Made by a program: the position numbers and the translations under genes. Below, piece by piece: positions 56,701-64,000 of a DNA stretch of 64,000 bases. This stretch comes from Pseudoalteromonas phenolica (lineage in GTDB: Bacteria; Pseudomonadota; Gammaproteobacteria; Enterobacterales; Alteromonadaceae), in assembly GCF_005876835.1 (NCBI RefSeq), contig NZ_PPSW01000001.1, forward strand, positions 124,001-188,000. Reading direction: 5' to 3'. Positions within the stretch are counted from its first letter, which is position 1, and each line of letters starts with the position of its first letter. The notes under the pieces are model-generated. The model ran no database searches. It saw only the letters and a program-made list of their open reading frames with translations, and was not told the origin of the DNA.

Positions 56701-57215
56701 TGGCAACTGAGTGGATCATTGCACTGGTTATTGGTGCACTTATTATTGCTGGTTTATCTTTTTATGCAGGTAAGCTGATTTGGCAAGTGAAAGCTCAAAA
56801 TGAACTCATTGCCAAAAAGCGCGCAGAGCATGAAGCTGAGCAAAAGAAAAAGCGTCAAGAGCGTAATGCCAAGCTTGCTGACAGTATTAATCTCATTGCT
56901 AAAGCTATGAATCAAAAGCAATGTGAGTATTCTGAAGGGTGTTTGCGTATATGGGTTCTTATTTCTCAATATGGCTTTGAGAAAGAAGTTAACCTAGAAG
57001 AAACTTACCCGGGCATTCATCAAATGTATGAAGTGGTAAAAGACATGCCGACGCACGATGCACGTAAGAAGTACTCTAAAAAAGAAATCTTCAAAATGGA
57101 CACTGAGCGCTGGCGTGCTGAAGAACGTCTTGAGAAAGATATTCTTAAAGATTGTGAGCAACTGGTTAGCGAGTTTCAACCCTTACCTGGTAGTGAAAAC
57201 GTGGTATTTCAGTAA
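56700..57215 (+). CDS. DUF2489 domain protein
   Basis: The 171-residue protein has one N-terminal membrane helix (WIIALVIGALIIAGLSFYAGKL, residues 4-25) then a charged helical cytoplasmic part (QKKKRQERNAKLADSINLIAKAM and the LEETYPGIHQMYEVV block), as in DUF2489 members found next to yihI. Function unknown. Overlap with yihI by one base suggests coupling. Confidence 0.85.
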   Translation: MATEWIIALVIGALIIAGLSFYAGKLIWQVKAQNELIAKKRAEHEAEQKKKRQERNAKLADSINLIAKAMNQKQCEYSEGCLRIWVLISQYGFEKEVNLEETYPGIHQMYEVVKDMPTHDARKKYSKKEIFKMDTERWRAEERLEKDILKDCEQLVSEFQPLPGSENVVFQ

Positions 57216-57233
57216 TCACTTAAAAAGTAAAAG

Positions 57234-57258
57234 AAACGCGACCAAGGTCGCGTTTTTT
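57234..57258 (+). terminator. yihI operon terminator
   Basis: AACGCGACC and GGTCGCGTT pair around two As, with six Ts, shortly after the DUF2489 gene. Confidence 0.9.
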
Positions 57259-57326
57259 GTGCCTCTAAGTGTAATGACATAAAGCAACGATGACGTTAAA
57301 ATCAAAGAAAAAATAAAAGCATAAAT

Positions 57327-57974
57327 ATGGATCATTTAACTCGCGTTTATCATTTTCGTTATCTTCGACAGTTGCTTGAGGTGAAGCGCTTTTTAAAAGT
57401 TAACCCCAGTCTTTTGCCTGCTGTCATTTACTTGGTTTCAAGTGGTGCGGGTCTGTACTATCTGACGTGTTTGTTGTCTCACTTTGGTTTTGATGGGCTA
57501 AAACACATTGGGCTCGGTGACTTTCTTACGATTATTTTTTCAAGCTTTTGGTTACTCGGAGCATTTGTTGCCTTTTTGCTGCTATTCGCCTTCTTTATAC
57601 CCATAGATCGCGCTTCTTCAAGAATTCAATTTTTATCTATTGGTAAACTTATGAGTGCCATGAATCGGCCATTTTTAAAGATCCCCGTTTTATATGGCTT
57701 TAGCTCTTCAGTCATCGCGATTTTTTTTAGTGCAAATATTTTGGCAGAGAGTCGAGCTAGCACCATCAAACATACAAAGTCAGATTTAGTCGAAGTCAGT
57801 TTTAACTACCCGGTAAATTGGCTGGGTAAAACGATCACAAAATTAAATAAAGTAAAAGTGGTCGCCAGTACAAGCCGGTATGTGTTTATTTACCACCCTG
57901 ATACGAAAAAATCGGTAGTAGTCCCTCTGGGAAATATCGCCACTATTTTTAATGTAAAGCGGGGGGATGAATGA
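57327..57974 (+). CDS. Membrane protein of unknown function, paralogue of next gene
   Basis: The 215-residue protein has three predicted membrane helices (about 30-52, 68-90 and 115-135) and a C-terminal beta-rich domain (VEVSFNYPV...VVASTSRYVFIYHPD...VVVPLGNIATI, about 155-212). It shares this layout with the following gene: after the first helix both have GFDGLKH/GVDIIKY then DF, and both end with a related beta domain. I recognise no known family. Its stop overlaps the next start (ATGA), indicating a coupled pair. Confidence 0.65.
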   Translation: MDHLTRVYHFRYLRQLLEVKRFLKVNPSLLPAVIYLVSSGAGLYYLTCLLSHFGFDGLKHIGLGDFLTIIFSSFWLLGAFVAFLLLFAFFIPIDRASSRIQFLSIGKLMSAMNRPFLKIPVLYGFSSSVIAIFFSANILAESRASTIKHTKSDLVEVSFNYPVNWLGKTITKLNKVKVVASTSRYVFIYHPDTKKSVVVPLGNIATIFNVKRGDE

Positions 57975-58645
57975 ATCGTATCACAACTGATGAAGCATAT
58001 TTCGCTTGGTTTAAATCTTCGTTAGAAAAAAGCAAAGCTTTTTTTTATGAGCATCCCAGTGTGTTTTTGTCCACAACTTATCTGGCGCTCAGTTTCTCAG
58101 GTTTGATTTATCTCTATGTACTTGGTCGTGGCGTTGGCGTGGACATTATTAAATACCTAGAGCTTGTGGACTTTATTATGGCTTTTCTAGCGACACCAAC
58201 CATTTTGTATTCAAGTGTTGTGGCAATAATCACCTCGCTCATTACGGCGTTGCTGATAAAGCGCCATAACAAAAAGCAAGTTAAGTCAGAAGTACATACA
58301 GAAGGTTGGAAAAGTTGGATAGAAACTTACCGCATGTACTACAAGATAAACCCTCTTTACTTGATTTCATGTATGATTTTACTCTTACCAAGTGCTTATT
58401 CAATCGTAGTCGCTGATTTGGATGCAGAGCGAATTCTTTTGGGTGAAGGAAAAACATATCAGGTTGATTTGGTCAATCCAGTATCAATTTCTGAGCAACC
58501 CAAGCTTCGTTTTGACCATTTAAAGTTAGTCACAGAAACTGAGCGGTTTAGCTTCTTTTATTCTGTAGAGTTAAAGCAAGTTTTGTTGATTACTCGCGAT
58601 AATATTGCCAGTGTGCAGCTTGCTAGTCAGGGCTATGATAACTAG
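57971..58645 (+). CDS. Membrane protein of unknown function, paralogue of previous gene
   Basis: The 224-residue protein shares the architecture of its upstream neighbour: N-terminal helix, membrane helices (about 31-53, 66-90, 125-145) and a C-terminal beta domain (about 155-218) with the segment KLVTETERFSFFYS and NIASVQL parallel to VVASTSRYVFIYHP and NIATIFN. It begins at ATGA overlapping the previous stop. The two probably form a complex at the inner membrane; this is inferred from coupling and similarity only. Confidence 0.65.
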   Translation: MNRITTDEAYFAWFKSSLEKSKAFFYEHPSVFLSTTYLALSFSGLIYLYVLGRGVGVDIIKYLELVDFIMAFLATPTILYSSVVAIITSLITALLIKRHNKKQVKSEVHTEGWKSWIETYRMYYKINPLYLISCMILLLPSAYSIVVADLDAERILLGEGKTYQVDLVNPVSISEQPKLRFDHLKLVTETERFSFFYSVELKQVLLITRDNIASVQLASQGYDN

Positions 58646-58662
58646 TCAAAGTTTAAAGTTGC

Positions 58663-58757
58663 CTTTTAGATGGACTTTGTTTCCTGCATGGAGTCTATCT
58701 AAAAGAGGCAGTGTCAGCTGCGTTTAAGGTTAAAAACAGCAAATACAGCCCTGACAC
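58663..58757. repeat. Two adjacent large inverted repeats
   Basis: CTTTTAGATGGACT (58663-58676) pairs with AGTCTATCTAAAAG (58692-58705), with one G-T pair. Next, GTGTCAG (58711-58717) pairs with CTGACAC (58751-58757) and the pairing can extend inward through CTG and CAG. The first could end transcription of the membrane-protein pair but lacks a T-run. From 58760 to about 59027 I see nothing else, apart from AT-rich sequence. Confidence 0.6.
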
Positions 58758-59027
58758 AAAGTAGGTGCTACGAGGGTATAAAAACTTTTTCTGGGGTAGG
58801 CTTAACCAAACGTTTAAGCTAGCAGTTATATCGACGCAATCAATACCTACTCAGCTATATTTATGAAGCTAATATGTTCATTTTTGTTGGTATGATTAGA
58901 GGCTTATATGAGTCAACGAGTGCTCATTAGACATTTCTTCAGCAAGGCGCTTTTCTTAACAGTATGCTCAGCCGTTAATTTTAAACTTACCCAAATTAAG
59001 CAGGCCAATATACTGTATTTCAGGCAC

Positions 59028-59054
59028 AAAAAAACGCCCAACGAGGGGCGCTTT
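59028..59054 (-). terminator. pckA terminator
   Basis: On the minus strand CGCCC pairs with GGGCG around a six-base loop and seven Ts follow, about 25 bases beyond the pckA stop. Confidence 0.85.
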
Positions 59055-59078
59055 TGATAAAGGAATTGGTTGTGCTAA

Positions 59079-60617
59079 TTAGCCGCGAGGACCAGCTTGC
59101 TTAATCGCTTCTGATACATCGTACTTCTCAAAGTTAGCTTGGAAGTCAGTTGCTAATTTAGCTGCGTACTCAGCGTACTTCTCTTTATCTTCCCAAGTAT
59201 TGATTGGGTTAAGAAGTTCAGTTGCAACACCAGGTACTGCTACTGGTACGTCTAGGTTTAGTGACTCGATGTGTTGAGTTTCAACATCAGCAAGGTTACC
59301 AGATACGATTGCATCAACAACAGCACGTGTTGTAGGGATGTCAAAACGCTTACCAATGCCGTAAGGACCACCAGTCCAACCTGTGTTAACTAGGTATACT
59401 TTCGCGCCAAACTCACGTACACGCTTCATTAGAAGCTCTGCGTAAACGCCAGCTGGACGTGGGAAGAATGGTGCGCCGAAACAAGTTGAGAACGTTGACT
59501 CGATATCAGACGTTGAACCGATTTCAGTTGAACCAACTTTCGCAGTGTAACCACTTAGGAAGTGGTAAGCCGCTGCTTCTTCAGAAAGTACAGATACTGG
59601 AGGTAGTACACCACTTACGTCACATGTTAAGAATACAACTGCTTTAGGCTCACCAGCACGGTTTTCAACTTTACGCTTTTCAACGTGCTCTAGTGGATAA
59701 GCTGCACGCGTGTTTTGCGTTAGGCTTGTGTCGTTAAAGTCTGGTACACGATTTTCATCTAGTACTACGTTTTCTAGAATTGTACCGAACTTAATTGCGT
59801 TCCAGATAACTGGCTCGTTCTTTTGCGAAAGGTCGATACATTTAGCGTAACAACCGCCTTCGATGTTAAATACGCTGCCTGGTGCCCAACCGTGCTCGTC
59901 ATCACCGATAAGGAAGCGTGTTGGATCTGCCGATAAAGTTGTTTTACCAGTGCCAGAAAGACCGAAGAATAATGCTGTGTCGCCAGCTTCACCAACGTTT
60001 GCACTACAGTGCATTGGTAAAACACCTTTTGCAGGAAGTAGGAAGTTCTGAACAGAGAACATCGACTTCTTCATTTCACCGGCGTAATGCATACCTGCCA
60101 GTAGTACTTTGCGCTGTGCAAAGTTGATAATAACTGTACCATCGCTGTTTGTGCCATCACGCTCAGGATCACATACAAATGAAGGTACATTTAGGATCTG
60201 CCACTGAGGTAAATCTGATGCATTGTATGATTTAGGTTCAATAAACATGTTCTTAGCGAAGATGTGGTGCCACGCTGTCTCAGTTGTTACAACAACTGGT
60301 AGGTAGTGTTCAGGATCTGCGCCAACTTCTAGGTGAGAGACGAAGTGGTCATTTTCCTGTACGTGTGCTTCTACACGTGCCCATAGCGCATCAAACTTTT
60401 CAGCATCGAAAGGACGGTTAACATTGCCCCATTGGATTTCAGTTTCGGTGCTTGGCTCTTTAACGATAAAACGATCACTTGGTGAACGACCTGTACGACG
60501 GCCAGTTTTAGCTACGAAAGCTCCATTTGCGGCTAAAGTCCCTTCGCCACGGCTAATTGCGTGTTCGACAAGTTCAGCTGCAGTTAAATCGACAAAACGA
60601 GTAGCGCTTGATGTCAT
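59079..60617 (-). CDS. pckA: Phosphoenolpyruvate carboxykinase (ATP)
   Basis: PckA converts oxaloacetate and ATP to phosphoenolpyruvate for gluconeogenesis. The 512-residue protein shows [12 protein letters not shown] near 41-52, the kinase loop [14 protein letters not shown] near 219-232, IGDDEHGW for the metal site, and [21 protein letters not shown]. It is the ATP-type family, cytoplasmic. The gene follows hslR-hslO in the same orientation, with a 260-base gap that contains paired palindromic operator-like sites. Confidence 0.97.
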   Translation of the reverse strand: MTSSATRFVDLTAAELVEHAISRGEGTLAANGAFVAKTGRRTGRSPSDRFIVKEPSTETEIQWGNVNRPFDAEKFDALWARVEAHVQENDHFVSHLEVGADPEHYLPVVVTTETAWHHIFAKNMFIEPKSYNASDLPQWQILNVPSFVCDPERDGTNSDGTVIINFAQRKVLLAGMHYAGEMKKSMFSVQNFLLPAKGVLPMHCSANVGEAGDTALFFGLSGTGKTTLSADPTRFLIGDDEHGWAPGSVFNIEGGCYAKCIDLSQKNEPVIWNAIKFGTILENVVLDENRVPDFNDTSLTQNTRAAYPLEHVEKRKVENRAGEPKAVVFLTCDVSGVLPPVSVLSEEAAAYHFLSGYTAKVGSTEIGSTSDIESTFSTCFGAPFFPRPAGVYAELLMKRVREFGAKVYLVNTGWTGGPYGIGKRFDIPTTRAVVDAIVSGNLADVETQHIESLNLDVPVAVPGVATELLNPINTWEDKEKYAEYAAKLATDFQANFEKYDVSEAIKQAGPRG

Positions 60618-60765
60618 GTTATTACCTAAATGTGAGAATTGAACGGGATAGCTCTGAGTTCTTAATACTCTTAAGCTGAAATTATAGTAACAGATGAAAT
60701 TGAGATATTCGAGCCTTTGGAAGGGTTAAAAAGGCATAAATTTGGTAAAAAACTTGAATAATTTC

Positions 60766-60815
60766 AATGATACCGGTGTCATAAAAAAGCCATTTAAAAT
60801 GACACCGGTATCATT
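60766..60815. promoter_or_regulatory. Paired palindromic operator-like sites upstream of pckA
   Basis: Two copies of a near-palindrome centred on ACCGGT lie 32 bases apart centre to centre: AATGATACCGGTGTCAT at 60766-60782 and ATGACACCGGTATCATT at 60799-60815. The two are exact reverse complements over 17 bases. Each half-site pair has the even symmetry with a central CG of LacI-family operators. The spacing of about three helical turns suits cooperative binding. They lie 150-200 bases before pckA, so pckA is the likely target; an alternative is one large hairpin. Confidence 0.65.
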
Positions 60816-60825
60816 TTTTAGACAT

Positions 60826-60853
60826 AAAAAAGCCGTCGTTTTGACGGCTTTTT
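60826..60853 (-). terminator. hslO terminator
   Basis: AAAAAAGCCGTC and GACGGCTTTTT pair around a five-base loop. On the minus strand it stands 25 bases after the hslO stop, with a T-tract. Confidence 0.9.
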
Positions 60854-60878
60854 AGCTTATGCTGAGTCAATACTACTT

Positions 60879-61724
60879 TTAGTTAAAAATAGCCTTGATA
60901 TCTTGTTCATCAAATCGGTAATTTTTCAGGCAATAATGACAACTGATATTTACTTCACCGTCTTCTGCCACTTGAGCCAGTAATTCATCTTGACCTACAT
61001 TCACCAAAGCATTAATGGTTTTATCTCGGCTACAGCCACAAACAAAGTTCAGCTCTTGCGGTTCGAACAATTGTGGATTGTCTTCATGGTAAAGGCGAGT
61101 TAATACCGTTTGAGCATCTAGATCGAGTAACTCTTCATCTTTAATGGTGTTACTAAGCGCTTCTAGGTGGGTGAAGTCTTGTTGTGACTTTTCTTTGTTC
61201 ACAGGTAAAACCTGTAAAAACAGGCCTGCAGCTTTGAGTTGCTCACCCGAAGTGCGTGTCGCAAACCACAAACGGGTCTTTAATTGCTCAGACTGTTCAA
61301 AATAGCCTTCTAAACACGCCGCTAAATTATCTGAGGTTAAAGGCACAATGCCTTGGTAGCGTTCACCTTTAGTTGGGCTGATAGTGATAACCATATAACC
61401 CTTGCCCATTAGGTCCTGAATACTGTTACCCGTTACTTCGCCTTGTAAGCGTGCAATACCGCGCATATTTTGATTGTGGTCACCGTTTATCACCGCATAT
61501 TTAACTGGGCCATCACCTTGCAGTTGCACTGCGATATCGCCTTCAAACTTTAAAGTGGCGGTCAGTAGGCTGGTTGCGACTAGTAACTCACCTAATAATT
61601 GCTTTACAGGCTCAGGGTAGTCGTGTTCACCGATAATGTCTTTAAATGTTTGTTCGATTTGTACCAGCTCACCACGAACGTCTAACTGATCAAAAATGTA
61701 ACGGTGTAATAAATCTGATTGCAT
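60879..61724 (-). CDS. hslO: Hsp33 redox-regulated chaperone
   Basis: Hsp33 is a holdase that is switched on by oxidation. The 281-residue protein has the C-terminal zinc-binding cysteines of the redox switch, CGC near 231-233 and CHYC near 264-267. FEGDIAVQLQGDGPVKY and GYFEQSEQL also match. It lies 10 bases after hslR; the two are a heat-shock pair conserved in gammaproteobacteria. Confidence 0.95.
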   Translation of the reverse strand: MQSDLLHRYIFDQLDVRGELVQIEQTFKDIIGEHDYPEPVKQLLGELLVATSLLTATLKFEGDIAVQLQGDGPVKYAVINGDHNQNMRGIARLQGEVTGNSIQDLMGKGYMVITISPTKGERYQGIVPLTSDNLAACLEGYFEQSEQLKTRLWFATRTSGEQLKAAGLFLQVLPVNKEKSQQDFTHLEALSNTIKDEELLDLDAQTVLTRLYHEDNPQLFEPQELNFVCGCSRDKTINALVNVGQDELLAQVAEDGEVNISCHYCLKNYRFDEQDIKAIFN

Positions 61725-61734
61725 TTATAAAATC

Positions 61735-62145
61735 CTAGCTTGATTTTAACTTTAGTAATTCGCGACGTTGCTTTTTATCCGGTTTAGTTTCCGGGCGCGG
61801 CGCAAAAAAGCTGTTGTTCTTTCTAGCGATGGCGTTTTGCTCTCGCTTTTCTATACTATGCTCAGCTTCTTCATATAATAGCTGAGCAAGTGGCGCGGCC
61901 TGACGCTTGTCATAGACCTTCAAAATCGTCACTTCCTTTTCCTCATAACCCTGAGCAAGGTTGACAGTCGCACCAATTTCAACCGTTTTACTGGGTTTAC
62001 AGCGCTGACCGTTATAGTGTACTTTACCACCTTGGATCATTTCTCGAGCAATACTGCGGGTTTTATAAAAACGCGCTGCCCAAAGCCACTTATCTAAGCG
62101 AACCGCTTCTATTTGGCTGTTTTGTTCAGAGGATTGTTTTTTCAC
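61735..62145 (-). CDS. hslR: Hsp15 ribosome-associated heat-shock protein
   Basis: HslR binds stalled 50S subunits that carry peptidyl-tRNA. The 136-residue product starts at GTG 62145 and shows the S4-type RNA-binding domain: VRLDKWLWAARFYKTRSIAREMIQGGKVHYNGQ near 16-48 and KPSKTVEIGATV following, then a basic tail. It is first in the hslR-hslO pair. Confidence 0.94.
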   Translation of the reverse strand: MKKQSSEQNSQIEAVRLDKWLWAARFYKTRSIAREMIQGGKVHYNGQRCKPSKTVEIGATVNLAQGYEEKEVTILKVYDKRQAAPLAQLLYEEAEHSIEKREQNAIARKNNSFFAPRPETKPDKKQRRELLKLKSS

Positions 62146-62357
62146 AACGAGAATACCATCAAGGATTGAGGGATTTGTGAGGTGAAATTTATCATATATT
62201 CAGGCCCAACAAAAGCGGGCGCTGTTCACCCTTCCTTCAATATAATGTGGGTAATCTCACGTAATACAAGTGTCACAAAGTTTCACATTTGTACGCTTGT
62301 TGAATTAATTTCGTCGCGGTACACTTGGCCGTTCAACAGAATAAGAAAAAGTCTCAT

Positions 62358-63251
62358 ATGGAATTACAATTACAACAGTTAACGAGCATATTTCAGAAGT
62401 TGCCGCATGCCAAACTCAGTCGTTTGGTGGTAGTACTGACTGTTGTTTATATTGCTTATTTGTGCGCACAGTTAGTTTGGCTGTTTTGGCCACAACCACA
62501 AAGCGCGAACTTAGCACCGCTTTCAAGTTCAGTAAGCAGTAAAACCAATAACGTCAACACGCAAGCTATTATTCAGCAAAACCTATTTGGTGTTGCTAAT
62601 GAGAAACCAAAAGCCCCCCCTAAGCCTGTCGCACGTGTTTCTGATGCGCCTAAAACAACGTTAAATGTGAAACTTACCGGTATTGTTGCTGTCAGTTTAA
62701 ATGATACTGCTGGCTTGGCGATTATCGAATCACAGGGGCGACAAGAAACGTACGAAGTAAAAGATGCCATCACTGGTACGCGCGCAAAATTAGCACAAGT
62801 ATTGCCTGATCGAGTCTTGCTAGATGTAAATGGCCGTTTTGAAACGCTCATGCTTGATGGTCTTGCTTACACAAAACAAGTGGCTATGCCGGTGTCGGGC
62901 CCACGTGAAGTGCGTGACACACAGAGAAAGCCAAGCATCGATCGCTCTGAGTTGGCACAGCGTCGCCAAGAGTTACTAAGAGAGCCAGGTAAGTTACTCG
63001 ATTACATCAGAATCTCTCAGGCTCGTAGAAACGGTGAGTTAATAGGTTATCGTTTAAGCCCAGGAAAAGATCCTGAGCTATTTAAAAAAATGGGCTTAAA
63101 GAATAATGATTTGGCCATTGCAATCAATGGTTATCAACTAACGGATATGAGACAGGCAATGACTGCAATGCAAGAGCTCAGAGAAGCCACTGATGCCACA
63201 ATTAGCATTGAACGAGACGGTCGAGTGATCGACGTACAATTCAGCCTGTAA
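62358..63251 (+). CDS. gspC: Type II secretion system protein GspC
   Basis: GspC links the inner membrane platform to the GspD secretin. ATG 62358 gives 297 residues; the open frame extends to a TTG at 62325. One membrane helix (about 22-44, VVVLTVVYIAYLCAQLVWLFW) is followed by the HR domain (TLNVKLTGIVAVSLNDTAGLAIIES) and a C-terminal PDZ domain (YIRISQARRNGELIGYRLSPGK with GYQLTDMRQAM). It opens the gsp operon, with gspD following. Confidence 0.92.
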   Translation: MELQLQQLTSIFQKLPHAKLSRLVVVLTVVYIAYLCAQLVWLFWPQPQSANLAPLSSSVSSKTNNVNTQAIIQQNLFGVANEKPKAPPKPVARVSDAPKTTLNVKLTGIVAVSLNDTAGLAIIESQGRQETYEVKDAITGTRAKLAQVLPDRVLLDVNGRFETLMLDGLAYTKQVAMPVSGPREVRDTQRKPSIDRSELAQRRQELLREPGKLLDYIRISQARRNGELIGYRLSPGKDPELFKKMGLKNNDLAIAINGYQLTDMRQAMTAMQELREATDATISIERDGRVIDVQFSL

Positions 63252-63275
63252 GCACAATTTTTGGAGTTAATAATA

Positions 63276-64000
63276 ATGAGAAATAAGCTAGACCTCAGAA
63301 AAATCAAAAAAGGGTTAGCTAAGTATGCGGCTCTGATGTTTGCAGCTGGGTTATCGTTATCTGTTTCTGCTGTTGAATACGCAGCAAACTTTAAAGGTAC
63401 TGATATTAATGAATTTATTAATATTGTTGGTAAAAACCTGAACAAGACCATCATTATCGATCCTAACGTTCGTGGCAATATTAATGTGCGTAGTTACGAG
63501 TTGATGGATGAAGCGCTTTACTATCAGTTCTTTTTAAATGTTTTAGAAGTATATGGCTATGCTGTCATTGAGATGGACAGTGGCATCTTAAAAATCTTAA
63601 GAAGTTCTGATGGTAAAAAAAGCAGTGTGCCATTGGTAGAAAATAATAATTTTACTTCTGGCGATACATTAGTCACACGCGTTATTCGCGTTAAAAATGT
63701 TTCGGTGCAAGAGTTGGGGCCTTTAATTCGTCAATTCAGTGACCAAAAAGATGGTGGTCATGTGACTAACTTTAGTTCCGCTAACGTGATGATGTTGACT
63801 GGTCACGCGGCTTCAGTGAATCGCTTAATAGACATTATTGAGTCGGTTGACCAAGCAGGCGATACGTTAGTTGAAATTATTGAATTAAAGCATGCAACTG
63901 CTGATGATGTGGTTAAAGTGGTTGAAAGTATTTACAAGTCATCTGGTAAAAACAGTATTCCTGCTTTTTTAATTCCGAAAGTCGTTGCAGATAACCGTAC
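63276..64000 (+). CDS. gspD: Type II secretion system secretin GspD (3' truncated by window)
   Basis: GspD forms the outer-membrane channel of type II secretion. The first 241 codons are seen. They hold a signal peptide (YAALMFAAGLSLSVSA near 17-32), the N0 domain (YAANFKGTDINEFINIVGKNLNKTIIIDPNVRGNINVRS) and the start of the N1-N2 repeats (RVIRVKNVSVQELGPLIRQF; EIIELKHATADDVVKVVESIY). The C-terminal secretin domain lies beyond 64000. The TTGGAG site precedes ATG 63276. Confidence 0.94.
   Translation, partial: MRNKLDLRKIKKGLAKYAALMFAAGLSLSVSAVEYAANFKGTDINEFINIVGKNLNKTIIIDPNVRGNINVRSYELMDEALYYQFFLNVLEVYGYAVIEMDSGILKILRSSDGKKSSVPLVENNNFTSGDTLVTRVIRVKNVSVQELGPLIRQFSDQKDGGHVTNFSSANVMMLTGHAASVNRLIDIIESVDQAGDTLVEIIELKHATADDVVKVVESIYKSSGKNSIPAFLIPKVVADNR

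Noticed and set aside
62266-62296. A CRP site before gspC (TGTCAC and TTTCACA halves)
   Set aside because: The spacing is one base off the TGTGA-N6-TCACA consensus and the left half is poor.

Overview
The window looks like a chromosomal segment of a marine gammaproteobacterium of the Alteromonadales, most likely Pseudoalteromonas or a close relative. This rests on protein similarity as I recognise it, on gene order (engB divergent from cytochrome c4, dtd near yihY and madA, hslR-hslO-pckA, polA followed by a small RNA) and on the AT-leaning base composition. No database search was possible. I see no rRNA, tRNA, CRISPR array, prophage or insertion-sequence transposase. The only likely mobile DNA is one MITE-like repeat near 51.8-52.0 kb.

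Region 1 (1-16.5 kb) is ribosomal. It opens inside rplN, runs through the spc operon (rplX to rpmJ) and the alpha operon (rpsM-rpsK-rpsD-rpoA-rplQ), then meets an oppositely oriented plsB, and only then the S10 operon (rpsJ to rpsQ). In most bacteria S10 directly precedes spc. Here the blocks are separated and in reverse order, S10 has its own promoter and attenuator-like leader, and rpsQ ends in a terminator. An alpha-operon pseudoknot element lies before rpsM.

Region 2 (16.5-25.6 kb) holds assorted single genes: a secreted S9 peptidase, a small membrane protein, a DUF2959 lipoprotein, YihY, a proline-iminopeptidase-like hydrolase, dtd, a spermidine-synthase-like methyltransferase, a MadA/YiiD-type protein and outer-membrane phospholipase A.

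Region 3 (25.7-30.1 kb, minus strand) is the most interesting. A clear lysine riboswitch with its own terminator precedes a compact four-gene operon: dapA, an N-terminally short dapD, a non-canonical LysA-like group III PLP decarboxylase, and an M14/AstE-AspA-type deacylase. It looks like a condensed succinylase route to lysine, or a lysine-derived product, with a non-DapE desuccinylase.

Region 4 (30.2-47 kb) has a DUF4097-like protein and a TraB/GumN protein. Next comes a classical ilvGMEDA operon with a branched-chain-rich leader peptide and attenuator. It is followed by a membrane-anchored NMT1-type binding protein without effector, a methyltransferase, a beta carbonic anhydrase, ubiK, rep, and a GAF-GAF-GGDEF-degenerate EAL protein.

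Region 5 (47-58.7 kb) has cytochrome c5, elbB, polA with a Spot 42-positioned small RNA, the MITE-like element, yceI, a DUF1285 gene, engB and cytochrome c4. A strong CsrB-type RNA candidate with upstream GacA/UvrY-like boxes follows, then a methyltransferase, yihI, a DUF2489 gene and two translationally coupled paralogous membrane proteins of unknown function.

Region 6 (59-64 kb) has pckA, hslO and hslR on the minus strand, with a paired palindromic operator between pckA and hslO. The type II secretion genes gspC and gspD then begin; gspD runs off the window.
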